A stretch of 64,000 nt of DNA from Bog-756 sp963699345 (GTDB lineage Bacteria > Actinomycetota > Acidimicrobiia > Acidimicrobiales > RAAP-2), in contig CAVOTL010000005.1 in NCBI GenBank assembly GCA_963699345.1, positions 186,001 through 250,000 of the forward strand, in the 5' to 3' direction. Each line of letters opens with the position of its first letter. Positions within the stretch are counted from its first letter, which is position 1. The position numbers and the translations under genes are program-made. Positions 8,298 to 17,340 of this stretch are shown piece after piece. Below the pieces are notes generated by a model. That model was given only the letters and a program-made list of their open reading frames with translations. It made no database searches and was not told where the DNA came from.

Positions 8298-9098
8298 ATG
8301 ACCGACCCCCCCACCTCCCCCGACGTCCGCGTGGACCGCCGTGGACCGGTCACGGTCGTGACCATCGACCGTCCCCGGCGCCGCAACGCCGTGGACCGTC
8401 CGACGGCGGCCGCCCTGCTCGTCGCCTTCGAGGAGTTCGACGCCGACCCGGGAGCGGCCGTCGCCGTCCTCACCGGTGCCTCGGGGACGTTCTGCGCCGG
8501 GGCCGACCTCCAGGCGGTGGCCTCGGGGACCGGCAACCGGGTCGCCGAGGACGGGCCGGGACCGATGGGGCCGACCCGACTCGCCCTCTCGAAGCCGGTC
8601 ATCGCCGCCGTCGAGGGCCACGCCGTGGCCGGTGGCCTCGAACTCGCCCTCTGGTGCGACCTGCGGGTGGCCGCCGAGGACGCCGTCTTCGGCGTGTTCT
8701 GCCGCCGCTTCGGCGTGCCGCTGGTGGACGGGGGCACGGTCCGCCTCCCCCGTATCGTCGGCGAGGGGCGGGCCCTGGACCTCATCCTGACCGGACGACC
8801 GGTGGGCAGTGGGGAGGCGCTCGCGATGGGACTGGCCAACCGGGTGGTGGCGAACGGCACGGCGCTCGAGGCCGCCGTGGCCTGGGCCGCCGAGCTGGCC
8901 GCCCTGCCCCAGGTCTGCCTGCGCAACGACCGGCGGTCGGCCGTGGCCCAGTGGGGCCTGCCGGTGGACGAGGCGCTGGCCCTCGAGACCCGGCTCGGCC
9001 TGGACAGCCTCGCCTCGGGTGAGGCGCTCGACGGGGCGACCCGCTTCGTCGGCGGTGCGGGACGGGGCGGCGCCACCGTCACCGGCCCCGGCGCCTGA
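8298..9098 (+). CDS. Enoyl-CoA hydratase/isomerase (crotonase) family protein
   Basis: Crotonase-fold enzyme acting on acyl-CoA thioesters; 266 residues, the normal length. Seen are the N-terminal strand VTVVTIDRPRRRNAVD, the CoA/oxyanion block GTFCAGADLQAV (around 65-76) and the second oxyanion block AAVEGHAVAGGLELAL (around 103-118). The two catalytic glutamates of hydratases are not obvious: the FGVPLVDGGTVRLPR region replaces the usual Glu positions. The exact reaction (hydratase, isomerase, hydrolase or decarboxylase) therefore cannot be set. ATG at 8298 with GAGG just upstream. The next gene, a HAD phosphatase, starts 12 nt after its stop, so the two are probably co-transcribed. Confidence 0.9.
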   Translation: MTDPPTSPDVRVDRRGPVTVVTIDRPRRRNAVDRPTAAALLVAFEEFDADPGAAVAVLTGASGTFCAGADLQAVASGTGNRVAEDGPGPMGPTRLALSKPVIAAVEGHAVAGGLELALWCDLRVAAEDAVFGVFCRRFGVPLVDGGTVRLPRIVGEGRALDLILTGRPVGSGEALAMGLANRVVANGTALEAAVAWAAELAALPQVCLRNDRRSAVAQWGLPVDEALALETRLGLDSLASGEALDGATRFVGGAGRGGATVTGPGA

Positions 9099-9110
9099 GG
9101 GCCGGCGGAC

Positions 9111-9782
9111 ATGCCCGACGTCGCCGCCTTCGACTTCGACGGCACGCTCACCAGTGGGGGGAGCGTCTTCGACTTCCTGACCGCGGTCGCCGGTCGCGAC
9201 GCCGTCCTGCGCGCCTCGACCCAGCTCGCCCCCCGTCTCGCCCACGCCGCCCTGGCCGGAGGCGAGGTGGCCGACCGCACCAAGGAGCAGCTCTTCACCC
9301 GCGTGCTGGCCGGGGTGGACGCCGCCCGCTTCCACGAGGTGGGCGCCGAGTTCGCCGCCGGCCACCTCGCCGCCCACATCCGACCCGAGGTCCGGCGTCG
9401 ACTCGACTGGCACCGGGGCCGGGGCGACCGGGTGGTGGTGGTGTCGGCCTCGCCCGACGCCTACATCCGGGTCGCCGCGGAGCGACTCGCCGCCGACGCC
9501 TCCATCGCCACCCTGCTCGAGGTCGACGACACCGGGCGTCTGACCGGTCGGTACGAGGGGGGCAACTGCCGGGGCGAGGAGAAGATCCGCCGGCTCCGAC
9601 TGTGGATGGCCGACACCGGCTCGGAGGACGCCCACCTCTGGGCCTACGGCAACAGCCGGGGGGACCTGCGCATGCTGCGGGCCGCCCACACCGGCGTGAA
9701 CGTGGGGAGACTGGGCGGTCTCGGCCGGCTCCGCGGGTTCCCGGGCCTCGAGGACACGGGACCCCGCCGGCTCGACGTCTGA
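9111..9782 (+). CDS. HAD-superfamily phosphatase, subfamily IB (SerB-like)
   Basis: Mg-dependent phosphohydrolase. Motif I DFDGTLT (residues 8-14) supplies the nucleophilic Asp8 and the acid Asp10. Motif II is SAS in VVVVSASPDAY (about 106). Motif III Lys is in GEEKIRRLR, and motif IV is GNSRGDLRML near residue 183. The 223-residue size and the helical cap after motif I fit the HAD-IB group, which includes phosphoserine phosphatase and lipid-phosphate phosphatases. Substrate residues of SerB are not clear, so it is left generic. ATG 12 nt after the crotonase stop, likely one operon. A run of 7-bp GGCATCC repeats follows the stop. Confidence 0.9.
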   Translation: MPDVAAFDFDGTLTSGGSVFDFLTAVAGRDAVLRASTQLAPRLAHAALAGGEVADRTKEQLFTRVLAGVDAARFHEVGAEFAAGHLAAHIRPEVRRRLDWHRGRGDRVVVVSASPDAYIRVAAERLAADASIATLLEVDDTGRLTGRYEGGNCRGEEKIRRLRLWMADTGSEDAHLWAYGNSRGDLRMLRAAHTGVNVGRLGGLGRLRGFPGLEDTGPRRLDV

Positions 9783-9823
9783 GCAGGCGTCCGTCGGCCG
9801 TCCGCCACCGGCACCTCACGCCC

Positions 9824-9858
9824 GGCATCCGGCATCCGGCATCCGGCATCCGGCATCT
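9824..9858. repeat. 7-bp tandem repeat, five copies
   Basis: GGCATCC is repeated at 9824, 9831, 9838 and 9845, with a last copy GGCATCT at 9852. It lies in the 80-bp gap between two convergent genes. The unit is not a multiple of three and is outside any coding region. It is a likely slippage-prone site. Confidence 0.85.
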
Positions 9859-9864
9859 GAACGT

Positions 9865-12624
9865 CTAGAGGTACTCCCGCTTCCGCATCCAGATGAGGCA
9901 GAACCACCCCCAGATCGGGGGGAGGTAGGCGGTGAAGAGCCGCTGCACGAACACCGCGGCCACCGCGTCGTCCTCGGGCACCCCGGCCGCCGTGAGGGCC
10001 AGGATCATCCCGGCCTCCACCACGCCCATGCCGCCCGGCACCGGCGAGATCCCCCCGATCATCGACCCCAGCGTCAGCGCGATCAGCAGCGAGGCGAGGC
10101 TCAGGTGCTGGTCGAAGGCGTGCAGGGAGGCCCCGAGAGCCAGGGCCACGAGCAGTTGACCGGCGATCTCGCCACCGAAGATCTCGACCAGGTTGCGCGG
10201 ATGGGTCGAGAGCACCTTCAGGTGGCCCCACACCTCGGACGCCTTCGGGCGGAGCTTGGCGGCGGCCAGCCGGCGCCACCGTGGGATGGCGAAGATCAGG
10301 CCCAGCAGCAGCCCCACCACGGCGACGGCGATGACGATGAGCCACACCAGGTGGGCGGTGCTCGAGCCCGACCCTCCCCCGGTGCTGTCCGGTGATGACG
10401 CGAAGTGGAACTGCGACAGGGCGATCGGGATGGCGATCAGGAAGAGGGCGCCCTTGACGATCCAGCTGGCCGTCGAGATGAGCACGCCGGAGCTGACGGC
10501 CAGGGTGGCGTCGTAGCCCTGCTGCTGGAAGAACCGCACCCGGGTGGCCAGTGCCCCCATCGACCCGCCGGCCAGGGACACGAAGGTGTTGGCCACCTCC
10601 AGGGCGACGGTGCGCCCGTAGGGCAGCGTGTCGGTGACCGATCCGACGGTGGTCACCGCCAGGGCCGGGTAGGCGGCCTGGGCCAGGACGAACACGACGG
10701 CGACCCATCCCCACTTCGCCCCGGTGATCGTGCTCCACGAATGGGTGACGTTCACGAGCACGCCGATCAGGGCCCAGCCACCGATCAGGGTCCCGAGGAC
10801 GAGCACCAGGTTCACCCAGCTGACCCGCCTCGGCTCGATCAGCTTCGGGACCTCGATCCCGGCGGTCCGGGCCCCCTCGTCGCGCAGCGCGGCCAGGATC
10901 GCCTTCTTGCCGCGCAGCGTGCGGGAGGCCACGGGATCGAGCGCGGCCCGCTGCAGGTAGGGCAGCGCGGCGACCAGCGCGTCGATCGGAACCACCCGGG
11001 CCGCGGCCGCAGAGGTGCGCTCGGGACCGGCCACCAGGGCCGTGGCCGCCATGGTGGCCGCCAGGTCCCGGTCCAACTGGTCGGGGGTGGCGACGGTGGC
11101 CGCCGCCCGCAGGTCGACGAGCCCCGAGGTGCCGTCCTCGCACAGGACGATCGTCTCGGTGGACAGGGCCCCGTGGGCGATGCCGGCCCGGCGCAGCGCC
11201 AGTACCTGTCCGAAGATCCCGTCGAGGGCGGCGTCGGTCAGGGCCGGGTCGGTCGGCGGTGGCTCCGTCGACCCGGCGTCGGCGTCGGCGTCGGCGTCGG
11301 CCGAGTCCTGGACCTCGGTGTCGTCCCCACCGTCGCTCCCGCCGGGATCGGGAGCACCGGCCGCCCCGGAGCCGGCCGCGGCGGCAGCAGCGCCGTCGGC
11401 GGCGGGATCGGCGTCGTCCTTCGGCATCGGAAAGGGCGTGAGCTCGGCCAGTCGGCGCCCGGGTGGGGGTCTCGTGACGAGGAGGGCGTCCTTGGCCGGC
11501 CCTGCGGGACCCGCCGCCAGCACGTCCGCCACCGTCGCCCCGGCCCGTTCGGCCATGAGCGTCAGGTACGCCTCGTGCTCGACCTGCTGGCGTCGGGTGT
11601 AGGTGAGGGTCGGGCCGGAGTCCCGATAGAGGAGAAAGCGCATGGTCTTGGCCAGGAGCTGGGCGTCGGAGGCGTCGCGCCCGTACACCGAGATGTCGAG
11701 GTCGTCGCCGCGCAACCGGGCCCGGAACTTCCCGTAGCCCCACGTCTGGCGGGGAGCGGGCACCACGTCGACGGCGGCGATGTCGAGATCCTCGAGCAGG
11801 AGCCGGACCTCGGATGCCGACGGGAGGCCCAGGGGGGACCCGAACACCAGGTGGACCACCGCGGTGACCCCGACGCCGACCGCCAGGCTGGCCAGCACGG
11901 CGACCGGCAGTCCGTAGCCCGAGACCATGGTCGTGACGGCGAGCACCGCGATGGTGATGATGATCGCCCGCTGCACCCATCGGCTCAGGTACGGCATGGC
12001 CGCACTGGCCACCGCCACCGCGGCCGCCACCCGGGCCACCGGAAAGGCCAGGTCGAACCCGTGCGGGGCCTGGGCCACCGGCCGCCCTCCGTCGGGGCCC
12101 CACAGCAACCCGAGGACCACGCACAGGAGCCACGCCGCGGCGCCGGCCACGGCCGTGTCCCGGATCACCTGGGCGCGCCGGGACACGAGGGCGAGCACCA
12201 CCACGACGGCGAGCAGGCCGAGCGAGCCGATCCACGCCAGGCTGGTCACCAGCCACTTGATGCCCTCGGGGATCGGGGTGACGGCGGCGATCAGCGACTT
12301 CTCGCTCGACGGGTTCAGCCGGGTGGCCAGCCACGACACCAGGAGCACGATGAGGGCGACGACCACCCGGACGGCATCGCTCCCCCGGCGCCGTCGCTGC
12401 CCGTCGCCGATCGGAGCGAAGAGGATGGCCCGCCACGAGCGGGCCGACCACGGTCCAGTGGGATCCGGCGGTCTCGCGTCGTCCGACGCGCCCGGACCGT
12501 CCGGAGTCGGGATGACGTCCGATGATGCCGGGGCGGCGACGTCCGAAGGCGCCGGGGCGACCACGGACGGGGTCGCCGACGGCTCCGTCCCGCTCCCCCC
12601 GGCTTCTGTCGCTCCCTCGCCCAT
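9865..12624 (-). CDS. Pseudokinase/flippase-like membrane protein (LPG_synthase_TM family)
   Basis: A 919-residue membrane protein. An Ala/Pro/Ser-rich cytosolic N-terminus (1-80) leads to about six hydrophobic segments (85-255). A soluble domain (about 265-545) resembles a protein/aminoglycoside kinase C-lobe. Its catalytic loop reads HGALSTETIVL near residue 485, where HGDLxxxN is expected, so the catalytic Asp and Asn are missing; LVDLR follows in place of DFG. A DADADADAD run lies just before. The C-terminal ~350 residues are the polytopic domain of MprF-like flippases (GGSMGALATRVRFF, SPVPGGMGVVEA). Role is inferred: lipid or lipid-linked substrate translocation controlled by the pseudokinase. 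ATG 12624 is chosen because a -10 box TAGTGT lies 8 nt upstream; GTG 12636 overlaps that box. Confidence 0.82.
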   Translation of the reverse strand: MGEGATEAGGSGTEPSATPSVVAPAPSDVAAPASSDVIPTPDGPGASDDARPPDPTGPWSARSWRAILFAPIGDGQRRRRGSDAVRVVVALIVLLVSWLATRLNPSSEKSLIAAVTPIPEGIKWLVTSLAWIGSLGLLAVVVVLALVSRRAQVIRDTAVAGAAAWLLCVVLGLLWGPDGGRPVAQAPHGFDLAFPVARVAAAVAVASAAMPYLSRWVQRAIIITIAVLAVTTMVSGYGLPVAVLASLAVGVGVTAVVHLVFGSPLGLPSASEVRLLLEDLDIAAVDVVPAPRQTWGYGKFRARLRGDDLDISVYGRDASDAQLLAKTMRFLLYRDSGPTLTYTRRQQVEHEAYLTLMAERAGATVADVLAAGPAGPAKDALLVTRPPPGRRLAELTPFPMPKDDADPAADGAAAAAAGSGAAGAPDPGGSDGGDDTEVQDSADADADADAGSTEPPPTDPALTDAALDGIFGQVLALRRAGIAHGALSTETIVLCEDGTSGLVDLRAAATVATPDQLDRDLAATMAATALVAGPERTSAAAARVVPIDALVAALPYLQRAALDPVASRTLRGKKAILAALRDEGARTAGIEVPKLIEPRRVSWVNLVLVLGTLIGGWALIGVLVNVTHSWSTITGAKWGWVAVVFVLAQAAYPALAVTTVGSVTDTLPYGRTVALEVANTFVSLAGGSMGALATRVRFFQQQGYDATLAVSSGVLISTASWIVKGALFLIAIPIALSQFHFASSPDSTGGGSGSSTAHLVWLIVIAVAVVGLLLGLIFAIPRWRRLAAAKLRPKASEVWGHLKVLSTHPRNLVEIFGGEIAGQLLVALALGASLHAFDQHLSLASLLIALTLGSMIGGISPVPGGMGVVEAGMILALTAAGVPEDDAVAAVFVQRLFTAYLPPIWGWFCLIWMRKREYL

Positions 12625-12632
12625 GCGGTCCG

Positions 12633-12638
12633 ACACTA
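12633..12638 (-). promoter_or_regulatory. -10 box, leaderless start of the flippase-like gene
   Basis: TAGTGT on the minus strand ends 8 nt before the ATG at 12624. No Shine-Dalgarno sequence and no clear -35 box are seen. Confidence 0.4.
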
Positions 12639-12695
12639 GGGGCCGGGCGGGGTCGAGCCACGGACGGTTCCCGTCCGGGCACCCGCACTCGGGCG

Positions 12696-14801
12696 TCAGG
12701 TGGCGGCGGCCCCGGAGCCGAAGAAGTGGGCGTCGCCGTAGTTGAAGATCCCGCCGTCGGCGGCCACCATCCAGTAGCCGGCGCCGTCGGCGGTGGCGGC
12801 CATGCCCACGACGGGTTGCACCAGCGGGAGACCCCCCGCCGAGCCGAAGAAGGCGGCGCTGCCGAAGTCGAAGATGCCGCCGTCGGACGCCACCAGTCGG
12901 TAGCCGGTCCCCCCGGGAACCGACGAGATCCCCACGATGGGACGGTTGAGCGGCTGGCCTCCCATCGAGCCGTAGAAGGGCGCGTCACCGAAGGCGAACA
13001 CCCCGCCATCGGCCGCCACCAGCCAGTAACCACCCCCGGCGGTCGCCGCCCGCACCATGCCGACGACGGGTTGGTTCAACTGCATGCCGCCGGTCGAGCC
13101 GTAGAACTGGGCGTCGCCGTAGTTGAAGATCCCGCCGTCGGCGGCGACCAGCCAGTAGCCCCGTCCATCGGCGGTGGGAGCCATGCCGACGATCGGGCGG
13201 TTCAGGTGCAGGGCTCCTGCGGATCCGTAGAAGCCGGCGTCACCGTAGGAGAACACGCCTCCGTCGGAGGCCACCAGCCAGTAGCCCTTTCCGTCCGGGG
13301 TCGACGCCATGCCGACGATCGGGGCGGCCAACGGCTGCCCACCGGCCGAACCGTCATAGGTGGCGCTGCCGAACGCGACCACGGAGCCGTCCGACCCGGT
13401 GATCCAGTAGCCCTGCGAGCCGGGGCCGGCCGCCATGCCCACCGCCGGAGCGGGCAGGGACGAGGTCGGTGTGAACCAGTCCGACAGGAGGTTGAAGTCG
13501 GCGGCGAACTGGTCGCCGGTGACGACGATGTCCTCGGACGACCCGACCAGGGTCATCGACTCGACGCGTCCTCCCCAGTCGCCATAGCCGTTGCGGGACG
13601 TGATGGCGATCGACTCCAGGGTGCCCAGGTGGGGGAAGGTCGACTCGATGCTCGAGACGGGGATCGAGACGTGCCAGGTGTGGTTGGGATTGCAGGCCCC
13701 GTTGACGCCGGGCGGGCAGATGGCGTCTCCGTCGTCGACGACGGCCGGAAAGGTCCCCGGCGCCGTGTATCCGCCCGTGGAGGACGAGTACTCGGTGGTC
13801 AGGGGCACGCCGTTGGCGCCGTCCTCCATGACGTACGACGCGGTGTCGAGGGTGGCGAGATCGGTGAGGGGGTTCTCGTTGGCGATGCCCCGGTACGTCT
13901 GGCAGTCCAGGTCACAGGTGTCGGCGTAGCCCCCGTAGCCGTCCCGGTCCGCCGCCATGTAGGAGCGGGCCGCCACCGCCTGGGCCTCGAGCTCCTGGAA
14001 GCCCCGGGCCTGGCCCTGGGCGCCGGGGCCGCCCATCGTGCCCCAGTAGGCCGGGGACTCGTTCGGCACGACCCCCGCCACGTAGTCCTCGACGGGCAGC
14101 ACGTTGACGGTGCGCAGGGCACCGTCGGAGTTGTACTCCCCTTCCAGATTGCCGCGCACCGACAGGTTCCCACCGACCTCACAGAGCTGGAGGTCCATGG
14201 CGGGGGCGTCGGTGGCGGTGGCGGTCCCGAGGATCGAGTCCTGGTCGGGGACGGCCGTGGGATCGGTCACCCCCGATCGGAACGGCGTCGTCGCCCACGG
14301 CCCGGCGCAGCTGGTCCCCGAGTAGAGGTCCCACTGACCGTTCCCGATGGCGTGGATCAGGACGTACTGACCGCCGGTGAACGCGGCGCCGTCGATGCCG
14401 AACCCGTCGTCAGAGGTCACGATGAGGTCGTTGCCGTCGTTCTCCGTGATCGCCACGGACGTCCAGCGGCCCTCCTGGGCCGGCGTCAACAGGGCCGGCT
14501 GACTGCCGTCGTAGTAATGGGTGACGATCTGCTGCCACGACCAACCCGAGTACGCATACCCGAACGCCCCCCACTGGCCCATTCCCCGTCCGTGCCCCCA
14601 ACCGTGCCCGGTGAGGCTGACGGAGCTCGAGGGATAGGCGGCCGCCGCCGGGGCCAGCGCGATCGAGGTCCCGAGGGTCGTCCCCACCGTGGCCACCACG
14701 ACCGCCAGCCGCGCCCAACGGGAGGTGGCATGGCGGCGCACGCGTGCGGTCCTCCGGCGGACGCGGAGGGTCCTCCGGCCTCTCTTCGGCAGTTCCGGCA
14801 T
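12696..14801 (-). CDS. Secreted SpoIID/LytB-domain protein with six GYW repeats
   Basis: A 701-residue exported protein. A twin-Arg-rich basic start and a hydrophobic stretch ending APAAAA (about 32-56) form a signal peptide. The SpoIID/LytB part spans about 60-440: GHGWGHGRGMGQWGAFGYA near residue 65, and VLPVEDYVAGVVPNE plus LEAQAVAARSYMAADR near 235-285. SpoIID is a peptidoglycan lytic transglycosylase, so cell-wall cutting or binding is likely. Residues about 450-700 are six 42-residue repeats of type GYWLVAADGGIFNYGDAQFYGS, probably a beta-propeller-like fold. The same repeats occur in the proteins at 22886-24136 and 41679-45914. ATG 14801 has a -10 box 8 nt upstream; an in-frame TTG at 14810 is less likely. 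Confidence 0.88.
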   Translation of the reverse strand: MPELPKRGRRTLRVRRRTARVRRHATSRWARLAVVVATVGTTLGTSIALAPAAAAYPSSSVSLTGHGWGHGRGMGQWGAFGYAYSGWSWQQIVTHYYDGSQPALLTPAQEGRWTSVAITENDGNDLIVTSDDGFGIDGAAFTGGQYVLIHAIGNGQWDLYSGTSCAGPWATTPFRSGVTDPTAVPDQDSILGTATATDAPAMDLQLCEVGGNLSVRGNLEGEYNSDGALRTVNVLPVEDYVAGVVPNESPAYWGTMGGPGAQGQARGFQELEAQAVAARSYMAADRDGYGGYADTCDLDCQTYRGIANENPLTDLATLDTASYVMEDGANGVPLTTEYSSSTGGYTAPGTFPAVVDDGDAICPPGVNGACNPNHTWHVSIPVSSIESTFPHLGTLESIAITSRNGYGDWGGRVESMTLVGSSEDIVVTGDQFAADFNLLSDWFTPTSSLPAPAVGMAAGPGSQGYWITGSDGSVVAFGSATYDGSAGGQPLAAPIVGMASTPDGKGYWLVASDGGVFSYGDAGFYGSAGALHLNRPIVGMAPTADGRGYWLVAADGGIFNYGDAQFYGSTGGMQLNQPVVGMVRAATAGGGYWLVAADGGVFAFGDAPFYGSMGGQPLNRPIVGISSVPGGTGYRLVASDGGIFDFGSAAFFGSAGGLPLVQPVVGMAATADGAGYWMVAADGGIFNYGDAHFFGSGAAAT

Positions 14802-14809
14802 GGGGACCA

Positions 14810-14815
14810 ACGATA
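14810..14815 (-). promoter_or_regulatory. -10 box, leaderless start of the SpoIID gene
   Basis: TATCGT on the minus strand lies 8 nt before the ATG at 14801, with no Shine-Dalgarno sequence between. Confidence 0.4.
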
Positions 14816-14970
14816 GGACCGGGGACCCCTCCCGAGGGGGACACCCCCGGACCCGGGCCCCGCAGGGAGATCACCGGATGGGGCTCCGGCGGCGGTTGGG
14901 GTCGTCGGAGGGCGCCGGCGAGGTGCCCGGGTGGTGCCGCGGAACCACCGGGCGGGCGGGCGGCCGCCGG

Positions 14971-15969
14971 TCAGGTACCGAGCAGCGGATGCCGGAGCCC
15001 GAGCTCGGCCAGGGTGCGGTCCGGTTCCCGGGGCTGCACCACGGCCGGGTCGGCACCCTCGAGGCGGAACACGTACAGGTTCCAATAGGGCGCCAGGTCC
15101 GCCGGGGCGATGTCGGCGTAGAGCCGCTCCTCCACGTCGACGCACCGGGTGAAGCCGGCGTCGGCGAAGCGTTCGGTCCACCACTCGAAGGAGGCGATGC
15201 ACAGGTGGCCCTCCACGAGCTCGCCCTCGGCGTCGACGGCCAGGTCGGGTTCGGGCACGGGTCCGGGGTACTCGGGCCCGAGGCCGTAGTAGTGGTCGAC
15301 CCGCTCGGGTCGGACCTTGCCCTCGAAGTGACCGTCCGGTCCGGACCGGTTGGGCCCGAAGGACGGGATGGTGGCGTAGAGGTAGCCCCCGCACACCCGG
15401 GCCAGCTCGCCCAGGGCGTCGGGGACCCGTCCGGGTGGCAGGTGCTCCAGGATCTCGAGGGTCGTCACCAGGTCGAAGGCGCCGTCGGGCCAGGGCAGCC
15501 CGGCGAAGAGATTGGCCACCCGCAGGTGGCCCGCCGCCCCCGGCGTGGCGTGGTCGATGGCGAAGGCGCTCAGGTCGCACCCCTCGGCGTCGATCCCCCG
15601 TTCGCGCAGGACCTCGACCAGGTAGCCGGTGGCACAGCCGACGTCGAGGGCCGTCGCCACCCGGAAGTTCCGCCACAGCAGCCATCCGGCGATGTCGGCG
15701 TTGGAGGCGACGCGGTCGTAGCGGGCGTAGCCCGATCGCCCCTCCCGGTCGCCGAGGGCGTCGCGGCCCTCGCCGAAGTAGGAGCCGCCGTAGGCGTCGG
15801 GCACGCCGGCCCGACGGGCCACGGCCAGCGCGGCCGCCCGCTCGGACAGGGCGGTCAGCTCACCACCCACCCGGGCCAGTCCGGCCCGGACGAGATCGTG
15901 GCCGGCGGCCAGGTCGACCAGGGCATTACGGGCGGCCTCCGCCGCGGCCCGTACCCGGGGCGGTGTCAC
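14971..15969 (-). CDS. Class I SAM-dependent methyltransferase
   Basis: A 332-residue protein with a Rossmann methyltransferase core. Motif I ALDVGCATGYLVEVL is near residue 107, followed by DAEGCDLSAFAI and the motif IV-V region FDLVTTLEILEHLPPG near 165. An N-terminal helical extension of about 100 residues precedes the core, and the C-terminal part is Trp/Tyr-rich. The substrate cannot be read. The GTG start at 15969 overlaps the rdgB stop by 4 nt (GTGA), so translation is coupled; it is the last gene of the mec-to-rdgB series. It lies where other actinobacteria end this cluster at rdgB, so it is a lineage-specific addition. Confidence 0.85.
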   Translation of the reverse strand: MTPPRVRAAAEAARNALVDLAAGHDLVRAGLARVGGELTALSERAAALAVARRAGVPDAYGGSYFGEGRDALGDREGRSGYARYDRVASNADIAGWLLWRNFRVATALDVGCATGYLVEVLRERGIDAEGCDLSAFAIDHATPGAAGHLRVANLFAGLPWPDGAFDLVTTLEILEHLPPGRVPDALGELARVCGGYLYATIPSFGPNRSGPDGHFEGKVRPERVDHYYGLGPEYPGPVPEPDLAVDAEGELVEGHLCIASFEWWTERFADAGFTRCVDVEERLYADIAPADLAPYWNLYVFRLEGADPAVVQPREPDRTLAELGLRHPLLGT

Positions 15970-16574
15970 GTGTCCTCCACCAGGCGCTCGGCCAGGGCCC
16001 GGAACGCCCGACCCCGGTGCGAGACGGCGTGCTTCTCCTCGGGCGACATCTCGGCGAAGGTCCGTCCGTCGAATCCGTCGGGGGCGAACAGCGGGTCGTA
16101 GCCGAACCCCCCCGATCCGCGGGCGTCGGGGGTGATCACGCCGGTCACCGCGCCCTCCACCCACAGCTCCGAACCGTCGGGGTAGGCCACGAAGGCCACA
16201 CTGCGGAACCGGGCCCGACGGCGGTCGGGTGCGGTGGCCCCGACCCGGGCGAGCTCGACGAGCAGCTTCGACACGTTGTCCGCGTAGGTGGCCCCCTCCC
16301 CCGCGAACCGGGCCGAGTAGACGCCGGGCGCCCCGCCCAGGGCCTCCACCTCCAGTCCGGTGTCGTCGGCGACCGCAGGACGGCCGGTGGCGTCGCACAG
16401 GGCTCGGGCCTTGAGGCGGGCGTTGTCCTCCAGTGTCTCCCCCGTCTCCTCGACGTCGGGCACCTCCGGTGGCCGGGGCAGCAAGGTCAGATCGGGCACG
16501 TCGCCCAGGATGGTGGCGATCTCCGCCGCCTTGTCCACATTGGCGCTGGCCAGGACGAAGACCCGCCCCGCCAC
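15966..16574 (-). CDS. rdgB: XTP/dITP diphosphatase (non-canonical purine NTPase)
   Basis: House-cleaning enzyme that hydrolyses dITP and XTP to monophosphates so that deaminated purines are not incorporated into nucleic acids. The Ham1/RdgB fold is shown by FVLASANVDKAAEI at the N-terminus, ETGETLEDNARLKAR, the ADDTGLEVEAL block and the GGFGYDPLFAPDG and MSPEEKHAVSHRGRA motifs near the C-terminus. The GTG at 16574 has GGGAGG 7 nt upstream and gives 202 residues, the usual size. It starts 17 nt after rph and overlaps the methyltransferase by 4 nt. The rph-rdgB pair is widely conserved. Confidence 0.95.
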   Translation of the reverse strand: MAGRVFVLASANVDKAAEIATILGDVPDLTLLPRPPEVPDVEETGETLEDNARLKARALCDATGRPAVADDTGLEVEALGGAPGVYSARFAGEGATYADNVSKLLVELARVGATAPDRRRARFRSVAFVAYPDGSELWVEGAVTGVITPDARGSGGFGYDPLFAPDGFDGRTFAEMSPEEKHAVSHRGRAFRALAERLVEDT

Positions 16575-16591
16575 CGCCTCCCCTCCCCCGG

Positions 16592-17329
16592 TCAACGCGG
16601 CGTCGGGGGTTCGGCCAGCGTGGCCGTCTGCAGGTCGAGGAGCTGGGCGATGCCGTGCTCGGCCAGACTCAGCATCTCGTCGAGTTCCGCCTTGGTGAAC
16701 GGCATGCCCTCGGCCGTGCCCTGCACCTCGATGAACCGGCCCGAGGAGGTCATCACCACGTTCATGTCGACCTCGGCCCGGCTGTCCTCCTCGTAGGGCA
16801 GGTCGAGCATGCAGACCCCGTCGACCACGCCCACCGAGACGGCGGCCACCGCCTCGGTCAGCGGGTTGGCCCGTAACGTCCCCTTCTGGACCATCCGCGT
16901 CAACGCGTCGTGGAGGGCGACATAGGCGCCACAGATCGACGCCGTGCGGGTGCCACCGTCCGCCTGGAGCACGTCGCAGTCCACCGTGACCTGCACCTCG
17001 CCGAGCGCCACCATGTCGCAGACCGACCGCAGGGAGCGCCCGATCAGTCGCTGGATCTCCTGGGTGCGGCCCGACTGCTTGCCCTTGGCCGCCTCGCGGG
17101 TGACCCGCTCGCCCGTCGACCCGGGGAGCAACGAGTACTCGGCCGTCACCCACCCCTTGCCCGAGCCCCGCATCCACGGCGGCACGCGTTCCTCGACGGA
17201 GGCGGTGCACAGGACCCGGGTCCGCCCCATGGACACCAGGACCGACCCCGGAGCGAAGACCGTGAAGTCCCGCTCGAACGACGCCGTCCTCAGTTCGTCG
17301 ATCCCTCGTCCGTCAGCCCGTTTCGTCAC
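16592..17329 (-). CDS. rph: Ribonuclease PH
   Basis: Phosphorolytic 3'-5' exoribonuclease that trims tRNA and other RNA 3' ends; hexameric in known cases. Characteristic blocks are RADGRGIDELR at the start, GSVLVSMGRTRVLCTASVEE, PGSTGERVTREAAKGKQSGRTQEIQ (split by about 75 residues from the start), CDVLQADGGTRTASICGAY and LPYEEDSRAEVDMNVVMT. Length is 245 residues. The GTG at 17329 has GGAG 6 nt upstream and puts the conserved ADGR at the expected place. It starts 11 nt after the metallo-beta-lactamase stop and is 17 nt from rdgB. The order matches Rv1339-Rv1340-Rv1341 of M. tuberculosis. Confidence 0.97.
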   Translation of the reverse strand: MTKRADGRGIDELRTASFERDFTVFAPGSVLVSMGRTRVLCTASVEERVPPWMRGSGKGWVTAEYSLLPGSTGERVTREAAKGKQSGRTQEIQRLIGRSLRSVCDMVALGEVQVTVDCDVLQADGGTRTASICGAYVALHDALTRMVQKGTLRANPLTEAVAAVSVGVVDGVCMLDLPYEEDSRAEVDMNVVMTSSGRFIEVQGTAEGMPFTKAELDEMLSLAEHGIAQLLDLQTATLAEPPTPR

Positions 17330-17340
17330 GCTCGCTCCGT

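Noticed and set aside
8162..9689. Two long minus-strand frames opposite the crotonase and HAD genes
   Set aside because: Both overlap two well-supported plus-strand enzymes and have no recognisable domains.
10405..12525. 706-codon plus-strand open frame opposite the flippase-like gene
   Set aside because: Antisense shadow; Gly/Arg/His-rich with no domain, while the minus strand shows membrane helices and a known family.
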